From contig JAEWLI010000043.1 in assembly GCA_023393375.1 (NCBI GenBank), positions 1 through 28,519 on the forward strand: a DNA stretch of 28,519 bases, in the 5' to 3' direction. A program made the translations under genes and the position numbers. A model generated the notes under the pieces. The model was given only the letters and a program-made list of their open reading frames with translations. It made no database searches and was not told the DNA's origin. The stretch comes from Bacteroidota bacterium. GTDB lineage: Bacteria; Bacteroidota; Bacteroidia; Cytophagales; Cyclobacteriaceae. Positions 8,687-17,300 of this stretch are shown here, piece after piece (position 1 is the first letter of the stretch; each line of letters begins with the position of its first letter).

Positions 8687-10324
8687 CTAAACTTTATTAA
8701 TTGGTTCTTCTTTACTTTTTTTATATTCAATGGCAGCTTTCACAAACTTTACAAAAAGTGGATGCGGGTTTTGCACTGTACTTTTCAGTTCTGGATGAAA
8801 TTGTGATCCAATAAACCAGGGGTGATCTGAAAGTTCAACCATTTCTACTAAATTCGAATCGGGATTTACACCAACTGCCATCATTCCTGCTTTTTCAAAC
8901 GCTTTGAGATATTTATTATTGAATTCATAACGATGGCGGTGGCGTTCTATGATTTTTGACTTCCCATAAACCGCGTGTGCTTTCGATCCTTTTTTTAGTT
9001 CACAAGCATAACCCCCCAACCGCATGGTTCCGCCTTTCATGGTGATCTTCTTTTGATCCTCCATTAAATCGATTACGGGATCTGGTGTGTTAGCATCAAG
9101 CTCGGTAGAACAAGCATTCTTTAACCCTAAAACATTTCTGGCAAATTCTATTACTGCACATTGCATGCCCAGGCATATGCCGAAGTATGGCTTTTTATTT
9201 TCCCTGGCATACCGGGTGGCTTCTATTTTACCCCAAATGCCACGTTCACCAAAACCTGGGGCTACTAAAATCCCATCAAGTTCTGATAACCTTGAAGATA
9301 CGTTTTCCGCATCAAGTGCTTCTGAAGAGATGTATTTTACATACACTTTACACTCATTTTCTGCTCCTGCATGAACAAATGCCTCCGTAATGGATTTATA
9401 AGCATCAGGCAACTCTACATATTTTCCTACCAGTCCTATGGTAATGTCGTTGGTGGGATTTTTTAACCGACCGAGAAATTCTTTCCAACTTTCAATATCA
9501 GGATCACCTTTAGTAGGCAATTTTAATTTCGCCAGTACCCTTTCGTCCAGCTTTTCCTTCCTCATCATTAATGGTACGTCATATATGGTTTCCGCATCGA
9601 TAGATTCGATGACTGAATTAATATTGACGTTGCAGAAAAGCGCAATTTTCTTGCGCAGGTCTTGAGGAAGGTGATGCTCAGTACGGCAGACTAAAATATC
9701 AGGCTGTATTCCCGCTTCCAAAAGCTGTTTTACAGAATGTTGTGTCGGTTTGGTTTTCAGTTCGCCGGCAGCTTGCAAAAACGGAACCAGCGTAAGATGG
9801 ATAACTATGTGATTATTGGATCCTAAATCCCATCGGGCTTGTCTTACTGCTTCAGTAAATGGTAGGGATTCTATATCCCCTACACAACCCCCTATTTCGG
9901 TAATGACAATGTCGTAATGGCCTTTTTCTCCCAGAGAATAGATATTTCGTTTGATTTCATCAGTGATATGAGGAACAACCTGAACTGTTTTGCCCAAATA
10001 TATTCCTTCACGTTCCTTTGTAATCACATTGTTATATATCCTGCCTGTGGTCACGTTGTTTTCCTGTGAAGTGGAAATGTTCAGGAATCTTTCATAATGC
10101 CCTAAATCAAGATCAGTTTCAGCTCCATCTTCCGTTACGTAACATTCACCATGTTCGTAGGGATTTAATGTGCCTGGATCGATATTGATGTAAGGGTCAA
10201 ATTTCTGAATGGTGACTTTAAAGCCTCTTGCACTTAAAAGCATTCCTAAAGAAGCAGAAATAATGCCTTTGCCAAGAGAGGATGTTACGCCCCCAGTAAC
10301 GAAAATGTATTTGGTAGATGCCAT
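8687..10324 (-). CDS. pyrG: CTP synthase
   Basis: Makes CTP from UTP, ATP and glutamine, the last step of pyrimidine nucleotide synthesis, in the cytosol. The 545 residues show the synthetase domain first (KYIFVTGGVTSSLGKGI, a P-loop; DPYINIDPGTLNPYEHGE; ETDLDLGHYERF; EIGGCVGDIESLPF) and then the class I glutaminase domain with nucleophile C384 in FGICLGMQ and the H510/E512 pair in GSQFHPEL. I chose ATG 10324, which gives the standard N-terminus MASTKY. An upstream in-frame ATG at 10384 adds 20 unrelated residues and lies upstream of the likely promoter box. yidC follows 12 bases downstream. Confidence 0.97.
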   Translation of the reverse strand: MASTKYIFVTGGVTSSLGKGIISASLGMLLSARGFKVTIQKFDPYINIDPGTLNPYEHGECYVTEDGAETDLDLGHYERFLNISTSQENNVTTGRIYNNVITKEREGIYLGKTVQVVPHITDEIKRNIYSLGEKGHYDIVITEIGGCVGDIESLPFTEAVRQARWDLGSNNHIVIHLTLVPFLQAAGELKTKPTQHSVKQLLEAGIQPDILVCRTEHHLPQDLRKKIALFCNVNINSVIESIDAETIYDVPLMMRKEKLDERVLAKLKLPTKGDPDIESWKEFLGRLKNPTNDITIGLVGKYVELPDAYKSITEAFVHAGAENECKVYVKYISSEALDAENVSSRLSELDGILVAPGFGERGIWGKIEATRYARENKKPYFGICLGMQCAVIEFARNVLGLKNACSTELDANTPDPVIDLMEDQKKITMKGGTMRLGGYACELKKGSKAHAVYGKSKIIERHRHRYEFNNKYLKAFEKAGMMAVGVNPDSNLVEMVELSDHPWFIGSQFHPELKSTVQNPHPLFVKFVKAAIEYKKSKEEPINKV

Positions 10325-10360
10325 AAGTAGATTTGAATTCGCTAGGTTACTTATGGGATA

Positions 10361-10368
10361 CAAAGTTA
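10361..10368 (-). promoter_or_regulatory. -7 box of the pyrG-yidC promoter
   Basis: Read on the minus strand the bases are TAACTTTG, an exact match to the Bacteroidota -7 consensus TAnnTTTG. A start about 7 bases downstream would give a leader of roughly 30 bases before ATG 10324, which supports that start over 10384. The -33 element is not obvious. Confidence 0.5.
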
Positions 10369-10639
10369 TGATAAATAATTTCAATAATAAAACACATCCG
10401 GTGCATTTAAGGAAAAATTAAACTACGGGTGTCCATTATTTTATATCTACCTTACTCTTTGAATGTAAGAATTATCCGAATAAGTCAATTATAGGTGAGA
10501 AACAATTTGATTTAATATATTTATACAAGGGAAAAGGCAATAACCATTATTAAAATTTTACCATTCATATAAATTTCTTTAGTAGCACAAGGCAAATCAT
10601 AAAAAATCTGGTTTATGCCTGGATTTATATTTCGCTTGT

Positions 10640-10776
10640 AAGTTGGCAGGAGTAATTCCTCTGAAAATACTTCCTAAAAGACGTAATTTAGTCTTGTCAA
10701 TCAAGCAGCTTTGTAAAAAATAATTCTTTAAATGTGAAGATGGCCGGATACGTTTCGAGTACCCGGCTATTTTTTT
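10640..10776 (+). ncRNA. Candidate small RNA or 5' regulatory leader
   Basis: No gene on the + strand ends here, yet the stretch finishes in a good intrinsic terminator (10743-10776). Two further inverted repeats precede it: AGGA-gtaat-TCCT (10648-10660) and AAGAC-gtaattta-GTCTT (10678-10695). A -7-like box TATATTTC at 10626-10633, one base off consensus, would start the RNA near 10640. It could be a free small RNA, or a terminated leader (attenuator or riboswitch) of the dehydrogenase gene starting 100 bases further on. I recognise no known RNA family, and the 5' end is a guess. Confidence 0.35.
10743..10776 (+). terminator. Intrinsic terminator in the pyrG-dehydrogenase gap
   Basis: GCCGG (10743-10747) and TAC (10749-10751) pair with GTA (10759-10761) and CCGGC (10763-10767) across one mismatch, followed by seven T (10770-10776). 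It is the most GC-rich structure in the gap and points in the + direction. Confidence 0.75.
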
Positions 10777-10877
10777 GTAGAAATATTCAAACTACTGATT
10801 GCTCCGACCAAAACCATTCATTCATATCCGGGTTGAAATTTTATAATCATTTTTTAATTAATAAAATTTTTTGAACC

Positions 10878-12065
10878 ATGATCAATATAAAAGAAACCAT
10901 AAGTACCCTCATTGTGCTCATGATGATTTTTCCTTTGTTTGCACAGGAGGATGAAGAATTAACAGCAACGAGGATGGAAGTAGCCGTTTTTCAGCCTGAA
11001 AGACAGGAGGCAACTGCTGAAAACATGGCCACCTTAAAACTGGCGGCAGATTTTACCATTGAAAAATTTGCAGAAAATCTAGGCAACGCCAGAATGCTTG
11101 CAGTAGGACAAGATGGATTTGTATACGTGACTGCCCGGGATGAAGGAAAAGTAATCCGGTTAAAAGATACCAATAATGATGGCGTAGCGGATGAGAATAT
11201 TACCGTGGCAGAAATAAAAGACGTACATGGCATATATATTCACAACGACCAAATATACCTCGCTACAATAAAAGAAGTATTTGTTGCTGACATACAAAAT
11301 GATGGTACCTTGAGTGAACCTAAAATGATTATTGACGACCTGCCAGATGGCGGTCAGCATCCCAATCGAACCTTAGCGGTTGGGCCTGATAATAAGTTAT
11401 ACATTTCGGTGGGCAGCACCTGCAATGCCTGTGAGGAACCTAATCCAGAACATGCCACAATGTTAAGAACTGATTTGGATGGATCGAATAGAGAGGTCTT
11501 CGCTGAAGGTTTAAGAAATACAGTAGGATTCTCATTTCATCCGGAAACACAGGAATTATGGGGAATGGACCACAATACCGATTGGTTGGGTGATGATGAG
11601 GACCATGAAGAACTTAACAAAATAGTGGAAGGTGCTCATTATGGATGGCCTTTTGTTTATGACGATGGTAAAAAAATGCCCCATCGGGAACCTAAAGATC
11701 AAAGTTTTGAGGAATTTGTAAAAACTACTACTTTCCCCGAGCTGATGTATCAACCCCATAGTGCCCCTTTAGCCATGGTTTTTTATGATAGTGACCAGTT
11801 TCCTGAAGAATATAGAAATGACGCTTTTGTAGCCATGAGGGGATCATGGAACAGATCCGAACCCACAGGATACAAGGTAGTGAGGATCCGGTTTTCTGAA
11901 GATCATCAACCGGTGGAATTTGAGGATTTTTTGTCAGGCTTTTTATTGGAAAACAAATCACATTTTGGCCGTTTAGCAGGTTTAGCGGTACATCATGATG
12001 GGTCGTTGCTTCTTTCTGATGATGCCAATGGTGTAGTATACCGGATATCTTATAATGGGGATTGA
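10878..12065 (+). CDS. Secreted glucose/sorbosone dehydrogenase-like beta-propeller
   Basis: A 395-residue exported protein, probably periplasmic. After a signal peptide (hydrophobic to PLFAQ, residue 23) comes a six-bladed propeller of the soluble PQQ glucose/sorbosone dehydrogenase family. Blade repeats include ARMLAVGQDGFVYVTARDEGKVIRL near 73, RTLAVGPDNKLYISVG near 165, GLRNTVGFSFHPETQELWGMDHNTDWLGDD near 215, and LAGLAVHHDGSLLLSDDANGVVYRI at the end. The family motifs DVHG, GQHPNR, HNTD and QPHSAP supply the histidines and arginine expected near a cofactor pocket. Members oxidise aldose-type sugars with PQQ, but many Bacteroidota relatives have no proven substrate. It follows the structured leader region and is not obviously co-transcribed with the next gene. 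Confidence 0.85.
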   Translation: MINIKETISTLIVLMMIFPLFAQEDEELTATRMEVAVFQPERQEATAENMATLKLAADFTIEKFAENLGNARMLAVGQDGFVYVTARDEGKVIRLKDTNNDGVADENITVAEIKDVHGIYIHNDQIYLATIKEVFVADIQNDGTLSEPKMIIDDLPDGGQHPNRTLAVGPDNKLYISVGSTCNACEEPNPEHATMLRTDLDGSNREVFAEGLRNTVGFSFHPETQELWGMDHNTDWLGDDEDHEELNKIVEGAHYGWPFVYDDGKKMPHREPKDQSFEEFVKTTTFPELMYQPHSAPLAMVFYDSDQFPEEYRNDAFVAMRGSWNRSEPTGYKVVRIRFSEDHQPVEFEDFLSGFLLENKSHFGRLAGLAVHHDGSLLLSDDANGVVYRISYNGD

Positions 12066-12102
12066 TGTTTATAACCATTATTTAGATCCAAAATACTGCT
12101 GA

Positions 12103-12134
12103 TTTGTCTGTTAGTTTCAAAGTTTTCATATTTG
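12103..12134 (+). promoter_or_regulatory. Promoter candidate for the DUF2459 gene
   Basis: TTTG (12103-12106), 20 bases, then CATATTTG (12127-12134): an intact -33 element and a -7 box one base off consensus, at proper spacing. The start would fall near 12141, just before ATG 12150. Confidence 0.4.
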
Positions 12135-12149
12135 AGTATAAATAGCAAA

Positions 12150-12845
12150 ATGATGAAAACGGGTTTCAGAAAAATTGGCAGTATTCTTTTATGGTTATTG
12201 GTGGTGATTACCATCGTGGGATTATTGTATTTATTGTTTTCTCTGGTGTTGGGAATTTTACCTGTTAACCAAAGCTACCAACCATCCGAAAAAGGGATGA
12301 AAGTATATATTGCCTCCAATGGTGTTCATCTGGATATCATCGTACCGGCAAGATCGGAACTTTTTGACTGGACAAAATATCTGCACCCGGAACATTATGG
12401 TGTTAATCACTTTTCCGGAAAACACCTTGGTTTTGGATGGGGTGAGCGAAATTTCTATATAAATACACCTACCTGGGCAGATTTAAAACCAGGGACAGCA
12501 ATTAAAGCCATGTGCTGGCCAACCATTTCTGCCATGCATGTTTCCCTTTATGATCACCCTCGTGCGGAAAATTCAAAAAACGTATCTTTAACTTTAAATC
12601 CCGACGAATACCGATTATTAATGGAATACATTCTCAGTTCTTTCCAAATCAAAAATGGTAAAACAATTTTGATTGAAGCATCCGGGTACGATGAAGATGA
12701 TAATTTTTATGAAGCCAATGGCAGCTACCATCTTTTTTATACCAGTAACAGTTGGGTTAATCAAGCATTGAAGATCACGGGTGTGCGTACTGCAGTATGG
12801 TCGCCATTTGAAAAAGCTGTACTTTACCAACTCGGCAAGATATGA
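12150..12845 (+). CDS. DUF2459 / TIGR02117 family protein, membrane-anchored
   Basis: A 231-residue protein of unknown function with one N-terminal membrane segment (SILLWLLVVITIVGLLYLLFS) and the rest probably periplasmic. Family motifs are clear: VYIASNGVHLDIIVP, GFGWGERNFYINTPTWADL, and the end LKITGVRTAVWSPFEKAV. Relatives that I recall carry CNTW before the last motif; here it reads SNSW, so the cysteine is replaced by serine. A TTG at 12132 would add six residues but overlaps the promoter box; ATG at 12150 (or the next codon, 12153) is more likely. It lies about 85 bases after the dehydrogenase gene and 57 before the cysteine-cluster gene. Confidence 0.75.
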   Translation: MMKTGFRKIGSILLWLLVVITIVGLLYLLFSLVLGILPVNQSYQPSEKGMKVYIASNGVHLDIIVPARSELFDWTKYLHPEHYGVNHFSGKHLGFGWGERNFYINTPTWADLKPGTAIKAMCWPTISAMHVSLYDHPRAENSKNVSLTLNPDEYRLLMEYILSSFQIKNGKTILIEASGYDEDDNFYEANGSYHLFYTSNSWVNQALKITGVRTAVWSPFEKAVLYQLGKI

Positions 12846-12876
12846 ATCCCGCAGTAATCAAAAAGTCCGGATTTTC

Positions 12877-12884
12877 TATATTTG
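12877..12884 (+). promoter_or_regulatory. -7 box upstream of the YkgJ-type gene
   Basis: TATATTTG is an exact TAnnTTTG match, 18 bases before ATG 12903, giving a leader of about 12 bases. No clear -33 TTTG is seen. Confidence 0.4.
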
Positions 12885-12902
12885 CAGTTGAAAAAATAAA
12901 AG

Positions 12903-13388
12903 ATGGATCTGCAGGATAAACTGAAAGAAGCAAAAAAGAATTTTCCAAAAAACAAGATATACTTTAAGAAACTTCAAACCTGCAAGAAGGAAGTATTGGA
13001 TGCAGAAATACATCCTTTGCATGATGAGGTATTTGAAAAAACAGATTGCCTGAAATGTGCCAATTGTTGTATTACCACCGGCCCGTTACTTACGGATAAA
13101 GACATTGAAAGAATATCAAAAAACCTAAGGATGAAACCAGCGGCATTTATGGAGGAGTATTTGCGGCTTGACGAGGACAATGATTATGTTTTTAAAAGTA
13201 TGCCATGCCCGTTTTTAGGGGGTGATCATTATTGCAGTATTTACGACGTACGGCCAAAAGCATGCCGGGAATATCCACATACCGATAGAAAGAACATGAA
13301 ACAAATCCTGAATATTACTTTAAAAAATACGTTGGTTTGTCCTGCTGTCAACGAGATCTTTGAAAGGTTGAGGGAGAGGATAGGGTGA
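12903..13388 (+). CDS. YkgJ family cysteine-cluster protein
   Basis: A 161-residue, probably cytosolic protein with the zinc- or iron-chelating cysteine-cluster pattern: CLKCANCC (residues 49-56), then MPCPFL, HYCSIYDVRPKACREYP and LVCPAV. These cysteines match the order of the YkgJ/CxxCxxCC family, whose biochemical role is unknown. The N-terminal 45 residues are helical and lysine-rich. The length and the ATG at 12903 suit the family. A terminator-like hairpin begins 4 bases after the stop, so the gene probably ends its transcript. It is not obviously linked in function with its neighbours. Confidence 0.85.
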   Translation: MDLQDKLKEAKKNFPKNKIYFKKLQTCKKEVLDAEIHPLHDEVFEKTDCLKCANCCITTGPLLTDKDIERISKNLRMKPAAFMEEYLRLDEDNDYVFKSMPCPFLGGDHYCSIYDVRPKACREYPHTDRKNMKQILNITLKNTLVCPAVNEIFERLRERIG

Positions 13389-13392
13389 AAAA

Positions 13393-13424
13393 GGTGCTTC
13401 GGCTCCGCTCAGCATCCTTTTTTT
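13393..13424 (+). terminator. Terminator of the YkgJ-type gene, part of a repeat
   Basis: GGTGCT (13393-13398) pairs with AGCATCC (13411-13417) with one bulged T, followed by seven T. The 3' arm is the first copy of a tandem repeat. Confidence 0.5.
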
Positions 13425-13472
13425 CGACTCCGCTCAGCATCCTTTTTCAGCTCCGCTCGGCAATACTTTTTT
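13399..13472 (+). repeat. Three tandem imperfect 24-bp repeats with core CTCCGCTCAGC
   Basis: Core CTCCGCTC begins at 13403, 13428 and 13451. Each core is followed by AGCATCC or GGCAATAC and a run of five to seven T. The first two copies are nearly identical and the third has diverged. The GC-rich core contrasts with the AT-rich surroundings. Similar TTCGACTCCGCTCAGC-type words recur between genes in some Bacteroidota genomes, to my recollection. Confidence 0.8.
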
Positions 13473-13603
13473 CCGAACATCAATTTTCTAAAGTAGCTTA
13501 GCTGAAAAACCTGGCATCTACCCTGTCTCGGATTTCAAAGGCCAATTCCTACTAACCATAATAGGAACCGGTGACTTATATCCTCATGAATAATGCACAA
13601 TAT

Positions 13604-13620
13604 ATGCAATGGCCTTGCAT
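13604..13620. promoter_or_regulatory. Inverted repeat just upstream of a -7 box, possible operator
   Basis: ATGCAA (13604-13609) and TTGCAT (13615-13620) form a perfect 6-bp inverted repeat around TGGCC. It lies 12 bases before the -7 box at 13633 and covers the place of the -33 element. A further repeat TTCCTA / TAGGAA lies at 13546-13567. Confidence 0.3.
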
Positions 13621-13632
13621 TCTGATTCATGA

Positions 13633-13640
13633 TATATTTG
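13633..13640 (+). promoter_or_regulatory. -7 box of the methyltransferase-like gene
   Basis: TATATTTG is an exact TAnnTTTG match. The expected transcript start near 13647 rules out the ATG at 13629 and supports ATG 13659. Confidence 0.45.
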
Positions 13641-13658
13641 TACAACAAAAAATGCCTT

Positions 13659-14261
13659 ATGGAAAAGATGTTGCAGTACATATTACCAATTTACTTTGTC
13701 TTATATTTTGGAATTGCCTTTGTTTTAAAATCGGTAATTATAGCCAGGAGGATAGGCAAAAATCCAATCGTTTTGCCGAAGGACGATTCTGCCTATGGAT
13801 TGGTTGGCTTTTATTTTAAGATTGTTTTAATATTGATTTTTGTATATGTCCTTGCCTTTGGCCTATTCCCATCGTCGCACATTTATTTTATGGTGATTGA
13901 ACCATTGAAAATTCCGACAATCACTCATGTCGGTCTGGCTTTATTGCTAATATCGATGATTTGGACGATAATTGCCCAAGGCCACATGAAAAATTCGTGG
14001 CGTGTTGGCATAGATGCCGAATCTCAAACAGAGCTTATCACTACCGGTTTCTTTTCCATTTCACGCAACCCAATATTTTTGGGGATGATCATCAGTTTGC
14101 TTGGACTCTTTCTCTCAACCCCCAATGCAATAACTGCCATATTCTTGATTTTAAGTTATGTACTTATTCAAGTACAGATAAGATTGGAAGAGGAGTATCT
14201 GACAAAAATTCACGGAGACGCTTATTTGAGTTATAAAAGAAGGGTAAGACGGCTATTATAA
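13659..14261 (+). CDS. Isoprenylcysteine carboxyl methyltransferase-like membrane protein
   Basis: A 200-residue integral membrane protein with about five hydrophobic segments. The C-terminal half has the ICMT/PEMT pattern: TTGFFSISRNPIFLGMII (the RNP-hydrophobic-G motif used for S-adenosylmethionine binding) and, near the end, LEEEYLTKIHGDAYLSYKRRV, the charged stretch after the last helix. Members methylate small or lipid substrates; bacterial homologues rarely have a known one. I chose ATG 13659 because a perfect -7 box lies between it and the earlier in-frame ATG 13629. It converges on the macroglobulin gene, 79 AT-rich bases away, with no clear terminator. Confidence 0.8.
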   Translation: MEKMLQYILPIYFVLYFGIAFVLKSVIIARRIGKNPIVLPKDDSAYGLVGFYFKIVLILIFVYVLAFGLFPSSHIYFMVIEPLKIPTITHVGLALLLISMIWTIIAQGHMKNSWRVGIDAESQTELITTGFFSISRNPIFLGMIISLLGLFLSTPNAITAIFLILSYVLIQVQIRLEEEYLTKIHGDAYLSYKRRVRRLL

Positions 14262-14340
14262 TGATGTTGTATATAGCTTTATTATATAATATTAATTTAT
14301 GAGGTATGCTTTATATTATTAAATATAGATCCACCACATT

Positions 14341-17300
14341 TTATTCCACAATCTCTACCCTTATCCCTTCGGAATGGGTGGTAAATTCAGGAGCGTACAT
14401 ACTTTGCATGGTCGTGATGCCATTGGAAAATAATCCGGTATGAACCGCACGGAGGGAGTATTCAAAAACATAAGTCCCCTTTCGTAAATAATCTACGAAG
14501 AAGTTGATCGATGCATCTTTTATACTTTGATAATACCCCAAACCATCCTGGTATCGATAACCTGACAAAGCGGATACAGGCTCAAAACCAGATGCCCGCA
14601 TGTCTTTCAGGTGGACGTATTCAAAATCCCGATCTGCGCGTATTTCAATTCTCACGACCACTTCGCTTCCTACCCGAACAGGTTGATCTGTGGTAATTCT
14701 TTTTAATACCGGACCAGATGCAGAATGCTCTTTCACAAACAATTGCTTATTTATTTTTAAGTTGGTTTCAGATGTGGTGATCTTATCCAATTGTTCGAAA
14801 TATTGCCAATACACTGCTCCCCACATCACTCCGTCGTTTGGGTTATTGATGTGTAGTTGTGACAATTCCGGCCTTATTTCATCCTGGTAAAATGTGGTCT
14901 TCACATACCCTGTCCCTGTTTCCGGAGTGTAAGATTTCATATTTTGTAACAGCTCTCCTCCTACCCTTACTTCCGGTTGATGATCATTGATTAGCAAATC
15001 CTTTCCTCTCAGCAATAAAGCATAACAAGCAGCAGAAGTGGCTTTGGTAGTTTTCCAATCTGTAGCCTGTTTGTTGCGGAGCAGCCAGATTTTCATCTCT
15101 TCCACGCTTTCCATATCTCCGGTGATTTCTGCAAAAGCTTCGATCAGTAAAGCTTGTGTTTCAATGGGGGATTGATACCACCAATAACCAACTTTATTGT
15201 TCGGCCAATACATTCCCAGCTCATCTGATCTGGAAGCCCTGTTCGACAAAGATTTTACGATCATTTGTGCCTGGTCTTTATCATCCATTCTTTCGAAAAC
15301 CAAAGCCAGCATACCCTGCGCATATTCCCCCTTCAATAACCAATATTTTTTAGCTTGTGCTAAGTAAAAATTGGTAGCTTCTTGTAATTCATTTGTAGGT
15401 TCAACAGAGCTAAAAAAGCTTTTCATGTACAGGTAATGAATGTGCATTACGGAGAGATGATCCTTTTCAAGATCCACATTTCCTTCTTTGCTCAACTTTA
15501 TCAGTAATTGATAATCCTTAACAAAACAGGCATCTAGATACTTGATGGCATCCTGCAAAAGATCATTTACCTGATCGTAATGTTGTGGTTGTATTGCCTG
15601 TAAATGTTTTAACTGACCAAAACCTGCTACAATGTGTTGCGTGATAAACCGGTTGGCGGGCATACCATTGAACCAGCCAAATCCACCACCAGGAGTCATC
15701 GTGTTTTGTAATTTTTGTAATGCGGTCTGAAGGTTTTCTGCCAGGGCTACTGAGTCAAACAGTAAACCTATTCTTTGCCTTTGCTCTGTTTCATTTTTTC
15801 CGTTCATCACCCATGGTGTTTCCTGTATCAAAAGACTCTTTAATTCCTGGTTCTTTTCGAGATTGGATATTAATGCTTCCGCTCCTGTATTTTTCCATTT
15901 CGTAAATACTTCTTTTATTCTGGGTGAACTATTGACAATGGTAGCGGATAAGCTATTGGCATAAAACCTGGAAAAGACTTGTTCTGAACATTCATATGGG
16001 AATTCAATCAAGTAAGGCATGGCTTGTACGGCATACCAGGCCGGATTGGCAGTGAATTCTACAGTATAAGCTTCGTTACGTAAAGTTTCGGACTTATTGT
16101 GAAGCATCTTATCAAGCTGATAGTCCCTGGTTTGATGAGCCCGTACCATAAATGGCAAACTTTCAGTTAACATTTGTTTGTTGATGAGCACTGGTACTGT
16201 TGATTCTTCTCCGTCGGTATGAGGGCCAGACCTTGCCAATACCTTGTAAGTTACAGCTTGAATGCCTTCAGGAATGATCAATTCCCAGCTTAATCCGGTA
16301 CTTAGCCCTTTCCCAACCGAAAAATCAATTTGGGAATCTGATTGTAAAAGCAATGAATCAATGGGTTGATTGTTGATGGCATCGAATAATTGAATCAATG
16401 CCTCACCTGCAATCTCCTGTTCGGTCAGGTTGTTTACCTTGGCTACAAATTTAATGGTATCGCCTTCACGAAAAAAACGGGGTGCATTCACCATTACTGA
16501 AACTTCTTTCTGGGTAACTAACTCATTTTGAACAAATCCCGTTTTAAAATCTTTGGTGTGGGCAAAACCCATCATTTTCCATCGGGTAAGTGCTTCAGTT
16601 ATAGTAAAATCAATGGTAATATCTCCGTTTTCATCTGTTATCAGGTGGGGGTAAAAGAAAGCTGTTTCATTGAAGTTGGTACGTGCCTGTATTTGAGAGA
16701 AGTCGGGTGATGGGGTTTTTTCACTATCCGCTATATTTGTTTCCATATCTTCAAATTCTATTGATGATATAGCACCGGTGATCGATTGCTTTTTTTCAAC
16801 TCCATAGCCTACCACTACAATTTCTTCCAGTGCTTGAACATCAGGAGTGAGCACTATTTTTATAGAATCAGCCTCCACTCGCACGTATTCATCACCAAAA
16901 CCCACAAATCGAATGTGTAGCCAAATGTGTTTAGGAATATTTTTCAATATAAACCTCCCTTCAAAATCTGAAATAGTACCCTTAGTAGTACCCAAAATCG
17001 TAATAGACGCACCAGGCAATGGCTCCAGGGTTTCTACATCAATTACATTGCCCACTAGGGAATCAAGTTTTTCTATTTTCCCCGATTTTAATAATGATAG
17101 CAAAGAATCATTTTCACTGATCATCTTATTCAAAGTGATTTGCCTGAACTTTTCCTGCTCTTCTTTTTTACGACGGGCTTCTTCTTTTTCTTTTTCCAGT
17201 TCTTCTGCTTGCTTTCTTCGTTGTTGTTCAAGAAATCTCTCCTGAATTTTTCTTGACAGGTTGTAGTAATAATGGTTATAACCTCCGTAGTAACTAAATG

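Larger units (their letters stand above)
10385..10877. other. Long non-coding region upstream of the dehydrogenase gene
   Basis: About 490 bases between the divergent pyrG and dehydrogenase genes without a credible open frame. The left part (10385-10625) is AT-rich with nothing distinct. The right part holds two small hairpins and an intrinsic terminator, entered separately as a candidate RNA. The last 100 bases before ATG 10878 show no exact promoter box. Confidence 0.5.

Noticed and set aside
10752..10767. TTTCGAGT resembling a tRNA T-loop
   Set aside because: The flanking bases do not form a T-stem and no acceptor or anticodon arm is present; the bases belong to the terminator loop.
13399..13472. 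Tandem repeats considered as a CRISPR array
   Set aside because: Only three adjacent imperfect copies without unique spacers, and no cas genes nearby.
13571..13819. 82-codon + strand frame overlapping the methyltransferase-like gene
   Set aside because: It is a shadow in another frame of the well-supported membrane protein and crosses its promoter.
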